From: Pseudomonas sp. PGPPP3
Lineage (GTDB): Bacteria > Pseudomonadota > Gammaproteobacteria > Pseudomonadales > Pseudomonadaceae
Direction: 5' to 3'
Assembly: GCA_002256055.1 (NCBI GenBank)
Contig: NKIE01000104.1
Location: forward strand, 1-8,416
Length of the DNA stretch: 8,416 nt
The first letter of the stretch is position 1, and each line of letters begins with the position of its first letter. Shown in pieces: positions 1 to 4,775 of the stretch. The notes beneath the pieces were generated by a model. It worked only from the letters and a program-made list of their open reading frames with translations. It was not told the DNA's origin and did no database searches. The translations under genes and the position numbers were made by a program.

Positions 1-405
1 GGAGCCGGCTTCGAGGCCGATGGAAACGGTCTGGGTGGCGATGATGTTTTCGATCACCGCCTCCTGCTGGTTGACCTTGATCGGGTACAGGGCGGTGTAC
101 TGGCTCTGGTACTCAAGGCGGGCGATGTTGGCATCGAAAGCACCGGTGAGCTGACGCACGCGGTCCTGCAGGATGTCCGGGAAGCGCACCAGCAAGGGCA
201 GCGACAGGCCGGTCTTGCGCAGCTCGTCGACCTGCTCAAAGAGGTCGATCGGCGCGCTCTGCGGACCGTTGGGGCGCACTTCGACGCGACCCGCTTCATT
301 GATGGCGAAGTAACCGGCGCCCCAATGGCGAATACCGTAGACGCTGCGACTGTCCGCGACTGTCCATTGGCTGCCGTCATCTTTACGTGTGCGTCGTACG
401 GGCAT
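1..405 (-). CDS. speA: Biosynthetic arginine decarboxylase SpeA, N-terminal part (cut by window edge)
   Basis: This is the first 135 codons of a PLP-dependent arginine decarboxylase. The enzyme converts L-arginine to agmatine, the entry to putrescine and spermidine synthesis; the full family length is roughly 630-640 residues. The ATG lies at 405-403, with a Shine-Dalgarno AGGGAGA at 411-417 spaced 5 nt away. The N-terminus [20 protein letters not shown] and the [11 protein letters not shown] block are typical of Pseudomonas SpeA. The segment YPIKVNQ (residues 107-113) carries the expected PLP Schiff-base lysine, K110, of the fold-III decarboxylase barrel. The reading frame is open to the left edge with no damage. 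It lies downstream of and co-directional with the SUI1-type gene, 126 nt away, and that gap contains two hairpins, so speA may have its own promoter or a structured leader. I saw no convincing sigma-70 promoter. Confidence 0.96.
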   Translation of the reverse strand, partial: MPVRRTRKDDGSQWTVADSRSVYGIRHWGAGYFAINEAGRVEVRPNGPQSAPIDLFEQVDELRKTGLSLPLLVRFPDILQDRVRQLTGAFDANIARLEYQSQYTALYPIKVNQQEAVIENIIATQTVSIGLEAGS

Positions 406-429
406 CGTGGTCTCCCTGGGGCGATAAAG

Positions 430-452
430 GCTCTGGCCTGCGCGGCAAGAGC
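430..452 (-). other. Imperfect hairpin in the speA leader
   Basis: An inverted repeat with arms GCTCTTGCC and GGCCAGAGC (minus strand), a 5-nt loop and one internal T/C mismatch. It ends 13 nt before the speA Shine-Dalgarno. The bases after it on the minus strand (CTTTATC) are too mixed for a clear intrinsic terminator. It could be leader structure that affects speA translation, or part of a termination region for the upstream gene. Confidence 0.4.
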
Positions 453-482
453 ACTAGCAAAGTAGCGAACGGAAATGACGAT

Positions 483-510
483 TCCTGGCGAGTGGACTCA
501 ATCGCCAGGA
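483..510 (-). terminator. Possible terminator hairpin after the SUI1/YciH-type gene
   Basis: A perfect 9-bp inverted repeat (TCCTGGCGA and TCGCCAGGA) with a 10-nt loop begins 22 nt after the TAA of the SUI1-type gene. The position suits a terminator. However, the following minus-strand bases (ATCGTCATTTCC) lack a continuous U-run, so efficiency is doubtful, and it may serve as an mRNA-stabilising 3' stem or partial terminator before speA. Confidence 0.4.
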
Positions 511-531
511 GAAAGTTTAGAAAGCAGGGAC

Positions 532-903
532 TTAACCGCCGGACTTCTTCGTACGAAACCCGCGGGCAGTCAGTTCGGCCAGCAGCAGGTCGACGTGATC
601 GCCCTGAATCTCGATCACCCCGTCCTTCAGCGCACCGCCGCAGCCGCAGCGTTTCTTCAACGCCGTGGCCAACGCCGCGAGGTCATCGAGGGCCAGCGGC
701 ACGCCGCTGATGGTGGTCACCGTCTTGCCGCCACGGCCTTTGCTTTCGCGGCGCACGCGGGCGATGCCATCGCCGTCGGGAATCTGGCTTTGCTTGCAGG
801 TACAGGACGCCACCGGCTGGCTGCAGTCCGGGCAATGCCGGCCGCTGTCGGTGGAATACACCAAGCCGCTGAGTGCGGCGAAGGAGGCAGCTTTCTTGAC
901 CAC
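532..903 (-). CDS. yciH: SUI1/eIF1-family translation factor, YciH type
   Basis: A 123-residue protein of the SUI1/eIF1 family. Bacterial YciH proteins are thought to influence start-codon or initiator-tRNA selection on the 30S subunit, and their role is still poorly defined. The SUI1 core spans about residues 45-119, with the basic stretch RRESKGRGGKTVT (51-63), the KKRCGCGGALKDG loop (83-95) and the strand VIEIQGDHVD (96-105), all close to E. coli YciH. I chose the GTG start at 903 because GAGGA (911-915) sits 7 nt upstream and the protein then begins MVKKAASFAALSGLVYSTD. The longer in-frame ATG at 1023 would add 40 unconserved-looking residues. The N-terminal part has four cysteines (C24, C27, C34, C36) arranged CPDC-x6-CTC, which may bind a metal and are absent from E. 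coli YciH as I recall it. It lies downstream of the Nudix gene but is separated from it by 282 nt. Confidence 0.92.
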   Translation of the reverse strand: MVKKAASFAALSGLVYSTDSGRHCPDCSQPVASCTCKQSQIPDGDGIARVRRESKGRGGKTVTTISGVPLALDDLAALATALKKRCGCGGALKDGVIEIQGDHVDLLLAELTARGFRTKKSGG

Positions 904-1185
904 GGGCAGGTCCTCGCGGGGGTCAGAAGATATGCAGCAATTGAGGTTGGCAAGGGCATATCTGAAAGCGACTGGCCGGCAGCTTGCCGACCGCGAAGCC
1001 CCACTCTGGCAGGGGCAGCGCAAACGAACTGCGACAAGGTCTGCGGTTCGAGGGCGCGCAGTGTAACGGCAAAAAAGCCGCGTGCTAATAGGCTGATTGC
1101 GTCATTGCCGAGCGGATTGGCGACGCCACCCGCACAACGTGCAAGATGCTGCACGCAACGCCTGTAAATCCTGCACAAACAGCGG
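904..1185. other. Non-coding gap between the Nudix and SUI1-type genes
   Basis: No credible gene is seen on either strand; the open frames here are shadows or upstream extensions. On the minus strand it contains, in order, a hairpin 1138-1155 (CGTGCA/TGCACG, 6-nt loop), a short stem with a T-run near 1071-1094, and a possible -10 hexamer TACACT at 1065-1060. A second stem (974-992, 8 positions with one G-U pair, 3-nt loop) would fall in the leader of the SUI1-type mRNA. A weaker promoter-like pair, TTGCCA (953-948) and TATCTT (932-927) 15 nt apart, lies close to the GTG start. None of these is certain. Confidence 0.5.
1071..1094 (-). terminator. Weak possible intrinsic terminator for the DUF2333-Nudix unit
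   Basis: On the minus strand a short stem, AGCC (1094-1091) with GGCT (1079-1076), is followed directly by a run of six T (1076-1071). The T-run and the position, about 90 nt after the Nudix stop, suit a terminator. The 4-bp stem and 11-nt loop are poor. The same T-run is also flanked by CGGC and GCCG, giving an alternative small hairpin. Confidence 0.3.
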
Positions 1186-1731
1186 TTATCTGGCCTGATT
1201 ACTCAGTGCCAGATAACGCTTGAGCGCCACCAGCGAGTCGGGACAGTAAGGCTGTACGGCGGCATCGGCCAACGCCGCCTCGATCGACAGAAAGCGCGCT
1301 TGCAGCACTTCTTCCGCCTGCAACTGCAAAGGCGCGTCGGACACGGCAGAAAAAACGCCACACCAGAGGCGATTATCCGGCTGCTCGAAGAAGAAGCGGC
1401 CATGCTCGCGCAGGACAACATCGGCGATGCCTAACTCTTCCGCCAACTCCCGCGCAGCCGACTCGGCATAGCTCTCCGCCGCCAGCACCATGCCGCCGGC
1501 GGCTACATCCCAGTAACCGGGATACAGCGCCTTGCTGAACGTGCGCTGATGCACGCACAACTCACCAGCGGAATTAAACAGCAGGATAAAGGTGCCACGA
1601 CCGACCAGCCCGCGGGCGCGCAGTTCGGCTCGCGGCAAGCTGCCCAGCAGCTGATCGGCCTCATCGACCCAGGCGATCAGTTCAGCATCGGAGGCGGCGC
1701 GATGGGCCGCCTCTTGGTTGCAGTTGGGCAT
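1186..1731 (-). CDS. Nudix hydrolase, YfcD-like
   Basis: A 181-residue Nudix hydrolase. It contains a complete Nudix box at residues 80-102: G80, E86, R94-E95-L96, E98-E99 and G101-I102, fitting GX5EX7REUXEEXGU. The two glutamates E98 and E99 and E95 are the expected divalent-metal ligands. Flanking blocks such as VHQRTFSKALYPGYWDVAAGG (around 60-80) and PDSLVALKRYL (164-174) resemble E. coli YfcD, so hydrolysis of a nucleoside diphosphate-linked compound is expected. The substrate cannot be told from sequence. The ATG (1731-1729) starts 3 nt after the DUF2333 TGA. Its Shine-Dalgarno AAGG lies inside the end of that upstream gene, within a small hairpin, which points to translational coupling and a two-gene operon. 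Confidence 0.93.
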   Translation of the reverse strand: MPNCNQEAAHRAASDAELIAWVDEADQLLGSLPRAELRARGLVGRGTFILLFNSAGELCVHQRTFSKALYPGYWDVAAGGMVLAAESYAESAARELAEELGIADVVLREHGRFFFEQPDNRLWCGVFSAVSDAPLQLQAEEVLQARFLSIEAALADAAVQPYCPDSLVALKRYLALSNQAR

Positions 1732-1748
1732 GACTCAGCCTTGAGTCA
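1731..1748 (-). promoter_or_regulatory. Hairpin presenting the Nudix ribosome-binding site, spanning the gene junction
   Basis: On the minus strand, perfect 7-bp arms TGACTCA and TGAGTCA flank a 4-nt loop AGGC. The structure covers the last sense codons and TGA of the DUF2333 gene, and its last base is the A of the Nudix ATG. The Shine-Dalgarno AAGG is in the loop and closing base pair. Ribosomes finishing DUF2333 would open it, so it could enforce coupled translation. Confidence 0.55.
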
Positions 1749-2805
1749 GCAAGGTGCGCAGGTCGATGATCGCGGCGTTGGCCCGGGAGATGTAGTTGGC
1801 CATTACCAGCGAGTGATTGGCCAGCACGCCATAGCCGCTGCCGTTGAGGATCATCGGGCTCCACAGTGGTTCCTGGGCGGCCTCCAGCTCGCGAATGATC
1901 TGCCGCACGCTGACGGTAGCGTTCTTTTTCGCCAGCACGTCGGCAAAGTCCACCTCGATGGCGCGCAGCAGGTGCGACAGCGCCCAGGCTTGACCACGAG
2001 CCTCATAGAAGACGTTGTCGATCTGCAGCCACGGGGTTTGCACCACTTCTTCGCTGACCTGCGGCGCTTCGCCCGGAGCCAGCACGGCATCGCCCTTGAG
2101 GTCGGTGTTCAGGCGCACGCGCCCGACACTGGCCGACAGGCGCTGGGACAGCGAACCAAGACGGGTGGCGACATCGCCCAGCCAGTTGTTCAGGTTGTCG
2201 GCGCGGGTATAGAACTGCGCATTAGGCTGATTAGGGTCGGCCAGGCGGCGCTGGTAGCGGTCCAGCGACTTGATGCCTTCGCGGTACTCGGCTTCGGTGG
2301 CCGGCAGCGCCCAGCTCTTGTTGTCGAAGTTGAAGCGCGGCTCGGCCTTGGCCAAATCCGGGTCTTCGGTGGACTGCGACTGGGAGCGGGCAAAGTCTTT
2401 GCGCAGGGCGCGCACCACGTCGCGCACTTGCACCAGCACGCCGTATTCCCAGCTCGGCATGTTGTCCAGCCACAAGCCCGGCGGCGCCAGGTCATTGGAC
2501 AGGTAGCCGCCGTTTTTATCGAGCAGGCTGCCCGCAACACTCTTCACGGTTTCCACCGTGGTGTAGCCACTGACCAGCGGACGCTGAGCCAACTCGGCCG
2601 CAGCCTTGGCATTTTGCTGCACCGGGAACAGGGCCGGCTCCTGGCTCCAGTACCAGCCCACCACCAGGGCCGCCAGCAAATACAAACCAAGCAAGCCGCC
2701 AAGGGCGCGGCTCAGCCACAGCCCCCCGAGGTAACTGCGCACATCGTCGACCGAATCATCGACCCGCCCGCGCAGGTCATTCTTGCGGTTTTTCCAGTCC
2801 AGCAT
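1735..2805 (-). CDS. DUF2333 family inner-membrane protein
   Basis: A 356-residue protein of unknown function that matches the DUF2333 family as I remember it from Pseudomonas (start MLDWKNR, block RSYLGGLWLSRALGG, then GWYWSQEPALFPV). A hydrophilic, basic N-terminus of about 34 residues precedes one membrane helix at about 35-53, followed by some 300 soluble residues with blocks SWEYGVLVQVRD and WLQIDNVFYEARGQAWAL. The positive N-terminus suggests an N-in orientation with the large domain in the periplasm. I chose the ATG at 2805 because AAGGA (2813-2817) lies 7 nt upstream. The in-frame ATG at 2829 has no ribosome-binding site, and the one at 2811 is too close to AAGGA. It is the first gene of a leftward unit with the Nudix gene and is divergent from gcbA. 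No catalytic motif is visible. Confidence 0.9.
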   Translation of the reverse strand: MLDWKNRKNDLRGRVDDSVDDVRSYLGGLWLSRALGGLLGLYLLAALVVGWYWSQEPALFPVQQNAKAAAELAQRPLVSGYTTVETVKSVAGSLLDKNGGYLSNDLAPPGLWLDNMPSWEYGVLVQVRDVVRALRKDFARSQSQSTEDPDLAKAEPRFNFDNKSWALPATEAEYREGIKSLDRYQRRLADPNQPNAQFYTRADNLNNWLGDVATRLGSLSQRLSASVGRVRLNTDLKGDAVLAPGEAPQVSEEVVQTPWLQIDNVFYEARGQAWALSHLLRAIEVDFADVLAKKNATVSVRQIIRELEAAQEPLWSPMILNGSGYGVLANHSLVMANYISRANAAIIDLRTLLTQG

Positions 2806-2874
2806 GGCCATGTCCTTGATTTGCTGCATGAAAGGGTTTGGGCAGCGGCGGCATCTGCCACTGCGCGTACCCGC

Positions 2875-2903
2875 ACTATAAGGGAAGCGCCGACCGATGC
2901 GCA
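2875..2903 (-). promoter_or_regulatory. Candidate promoter for the DUF2333-Nudix unit
   Basis: A -10 hexamer TATAGT (2880-2875, five of six matches to consensus) lies 17 nt downstream of a weak -35, TGCGCA (2903-2898, three of six). The -35 falls inside the perfect palindrome at 2896-2910, so a protein bound there would be placed to control this promoter. The overlapping plus-strand TATAAG (2877-2882) means the same AT-rich spot could serve either direction. Confidence 0.4.
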
Positions 2904-2910
2904 GCGCATC
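2896..2910. repeat. Perfect 15-bp palindrome, possible operator
   Basis: GATGCGC and GCGCATC are exact inverted copies around a single central A (2903). It overlaps the -35 region of the candidate leftward promoter in the divergent gap. The size and symmetry suit a dimeric repressor or activator site. No known regulator is recognised. Confidence 0.5.
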
Positions 2911-2973
2911 ACGGCAAACTTAGCGTTGGCAGTTCATGCTCGGCGCCGGCGTGCCAGCAGAAACAGACAAATG

Positions 2974-3002
2974 GATGGCGCCAATTGATCGACGGCGCCA
3001 TC
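2974..3002. repeat. Perfect 9+9 inverted repeat in the gcbA upstream region
   Basis: GATGGCGCC (2974-2982) and GGCGCCATC (2994-3002) are exact inverted copies separated by 11 nt, so equivalent positions are 20 bp apart, close to two helical turns. The right arm falls in the spacer of the candidate gcbA promoter. As RNA it would form a 9-bp stem, but no T-run follows and no gene ends here, so an operator is more likely than a terminator. Confidence 0.5.
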
Positions 3003-3016
3003 ACTGCCACTATCCT
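2989..3016 (+). promoter_or_regulatory. Candidate sigma-70 promoter for gcbA
   Basis: TCGACG (2989-2994, four of six to TTGACA) and TATCCT (3011-3016, four of six to TATAAT) are 16 nt apart. This would give a transcript start near 3023 and a leader of about 50 nt. The match is moderate. Its overlap with the inverted repeat at 2974-3002 would allow repression. Confidence 0.35.
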
Positions 3017-3042
3017 GTGCCAGCATAGCGCCATCACCGCCA
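2995..3042 (+). repeat. 15-nt direct repeat upstream of gcbA (14 of 15 identical)
   Basis: GCGCCATCACTGCCA (2995-3009) recurs as GCGCCATCACCGCCA (3028-3042), with starts 33 bp apart (about three helical turns). The first copy overlaps the right arm of the inverted repeat, so the GCGCCATC word occurs twice directly and once inverted around the candidate gcbA promoter. Confidence 0.5.
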
Positions 3043-3073
3043 AACCATTGCCACAGTCACCTGCCAGCGAACC

Positions 3074-4690
3074 ATGATCGAGCCAGAAGACCCCAGTCGC
3101 GACCGCCTCAAGCATCACTTCGCCCAGCGCGTGACCCACCAGGCCAGGCAAACCCTGGAAGTCTGGCAGCGCCTGCAGTGCAGCGAATGGAATGCCGTGG
3201 AAATGGCCGAACTGAGCGAAGCCAACCTGCTGCTGCTGCGCTACGCCCAGCGTTTCGAGCAGACCGAACACAGTCAGTTGGCAGAGGCCATCCAACACTG
3301 CTTGGCAGCGGTAGAAGCCAATCGCGGGCGCCTCAACAGCGAGCTGATCAGTCAGCTCAACCAACTGATGCAACGTCTCTCGCGCACCGGCCTGCGGCAC
3401 AGCGACCAGCTCGAACAAACCCCTCTGCCAGCACTGCGCAAACCGGTGTACCTAGCGCTGCAGGATGCAGTGCAAGGCCAGCGCCTATGCCAGCAACTGC
3501 AATCCTTTGGCTTGCTGGCGCAAGCCCTGGACACCGCCAACGGCTTTCGCTCAGCAATGACCGAACGCCACCCGGCAGCCATCCTTATGGACATCGACTT
3601 TGCCGGCCAGGGCTGCGGCCTGCGCCTGGCCGAAGAAGTGCAAAACAGCCTGGAGCAGAAACTGCCGCTGCTGTTTTTCAGCCAGGAAGAGACCGACACA
3701 CCAACGCGCCTGGCCGCGGTGCGTGCCGGTGGCCGCGAATTCTTCACCGGCATGCTGGATGCCTCCAGCCTGCTGGAGCGAATCGAGACCCTGACCCACG
3801 TCAGCCAGTACGACCCTTACAAAGTGCTGATCGTCGACGACTCGCGGGCCCAGGCGACCCACACCGAGCGCGTGCTCAACAGCGCCGGCATCCTCACCCA
3901 CACCCTCACCGAGCCGCTACAGGCGATGGCAGCATTGGCTGACTTTCAGCCGGACCTGATCATTCTCGATATGTACATGCCGGCCTGCAGCGGCACCGAG
4001 CTGGCCAAGGTGATCCGCCACAACGACCGCTACGTCAGCGTGCCGATCATTTATCTGTCGGCCGAGGACGACCTCGACAAACAGCTTGATGCCATGAGCG
4101 AGGGCGGTGACGACTTCCTCACCAAGCCGATTAAACCGCGCCACCTGATTGCGACCGTGCGCAACCGTGCCGGACGCGCCCGCAGCCTGCGCTCACGCAT
4201 GGTGCGCGACAGCCTCACCGGCCTGTTCAACCACACCCACACCCTGCAATTGCTCGAAGATGCCCGCTCGCGAGCACGGCGCAGCGGCACTCCGTTGAGT
4301 TTTGCGATGCTCGACATCGACTTCTTCAAGAAGGTCAACGACACCTACGGCCACCCCATGGGCGACCGGGTCATCAAGAGCCTCGCGCTATTCCTCAAGC
4401 AGCGCCTGCGCAAGACCGACCATATCGGCCGTTACGGCGGCGAAGAATTTGCCGTGGTGCTGCCCGACACAGATGCCGCCACCGCCCTCAAGGTGATCGA
4501 CGAAATCCGCCAGCGCTTTGCCGAAATCAGCTACCCGGCCCAGCCGATGGATCTGTCCTGCACCTTCAGCTGCGGCATCGCCGAGTTGCACGACGGTGTC
4601 GACAGCAAGGCCTTGTCCAAGCGCGCCGATGAGGCCCTGTACGAAGCCAAACACAGTGGCCGCAACCGCTGCGCGGTGTACCCCGCCTGA
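3074..4690 (+). CDS. gcbA: Response-regulator diguanylate cyclase GcbA (PleD-like, REC-REC-GGDEF)
   Basis: A 538-residue cytoplasmic enzyme that should make c-di-GMP from two GTP. Residues 1-115 are a helical region. Receiver domain 1 (about 122-242) is degenerate: D173 aligns with the acceptor, but the acidic pair is incomplete and the conserved lysine is replaced by G226. Receiver domain 2 (about 248-370) is complete: D255-D256, acceptor D299, S329 and K351-P352. The GGDEF domain (about 377-536) has DSLTGLFNHTH, metal and GTP residues D414, N422 and D431, the active GGEEF at 455-459, and an inhibitory I-site RKTD (446-449) five residues before it. The domain order and gene context match P. 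aeruginosa and P. fluorescens GcbA, which promotes initial surface attachment. The cognate kinase is not in the window. No strong Shine-Dalgarno precedes the ATG (only AGCGA at 3066-3070). Confidence 0.93.
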   Translation: MIEPEDPSRDRLKHHFAQRVTHQARQTLEVWQRLQCSEWNAVEMAELSEANLLLLRYAQRFEQTEHSQLAEAIQHCLAAVEANRGRLNSELISQLNQLMQRLSRTGLRHSDQLEQTPLPALRKPVYLALQDAVQGQRLCQQLQSFGLLAQALDTANGFRSAMTERHPAAILMDIDFAGQGCGLRLAEEVQNSLEQKLPLLFFSQEETDTPTRLAAVRAGGREFFTGMLDASSLLERIETLTHVSQYDPYKVLIVDDSRAQATHTERVLNSAGILTHTLTEPLQAMAALADFQPDLIILDMYMPACSGTELAKVIRHNDRYVSVPIIYLSAEDDLDKQLDAMSEGGDDFLTKPIKPRHLIATVRNRAGRARSLRSRMVRDSLTGLFNHTHTLQLLEDARSRARRSGTPLSFAMLDIDFFKKVNDTYGHPMGDRVIKSLALFLKQRLRKTDHIGRYGGEEFAVVLPDTDAATALKVIDEIRQRFAEISYPAQPMDLSCTFSCGIAELHDGVDSKALSKRADEALYEAKHSGRNRCAVYPA

Positions 4691-4705
4691 GCCCTAACGG
4701 CAGCA

Positions 4706-4734
4706 CTGTAATCAAGCTGAAACAAAATAGTCAT
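4706..4734 (+). promoter_or_regulatory. Putative PHO box (three PhoB half-sites) upstream of the chemoreceptor
   Basis: Three half-sites resembling CTGTCAT start at exact 11-bp steps: CTGTAAT (4706-4712), CTGAAAC (4717-4723) and TAGTCAT (4728-4734). They are separated by 4-nt A-containing spacers CAAG and AAAA. The first matches six of seven, the other two about five of seven. This is the layout of PhoB-binding PHO boxes, where the box replaces the -35. No clear -10 is seen in the expected place. The location, 42-70 nt before a CtpL-like gene, agrees with phosphate-starvation control. Confidence 0.6.
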
Positions 4735-4775
4735 ACGGTTACTGGCCTAACGCCACTTCGAGTGCCGAGGTCAGG

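Noticed and set aside
904..1023. Extension of the SUI1-type protein to the upstream ATG at 1023
   Set aside because: The extra 40 residues do not resemble the family, and the GTG at 903 has a GAGGA ribosome-binding site at good spacing and gives the expected N-terminus.
717..1178. A 153-codon minus-strand open frame over the gap and the SUI1-type gene
   Set aside because: Its second half is an out-of-frame shadow of the SUI1-type gene, and the first half has no family resemblance or ribosome-binding site.
2806..2829. Start of the DUF2333 protein at the upstream ATGs (2829 or 2811)
   Set aside because: No Shine-Dalgarno precedes 2829 and AAGGA is too close to 2811; the ATG at 2805 has AAGGA 7 nt upstream and the family-like start MLDWKNR.
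1549..2988. A 479-codon open frame on the plus strand opposite the Nudix and DUF2333 genes
   Set aside because: It lies antisense to two well-supported genes, its composition (rich in Gln, His, Arg, Ala) is typical of a shadow frame in GC-rich DNA, and it has no recognisable domain.
2909..3418. A 169-codon minus-strand open frame running through the divergent gap into gcbA
   Set aside because: Most of it is antisense to gcbA, it has no ribosome-binding site or domain, and it would fill a region that carries promoter-like signals.
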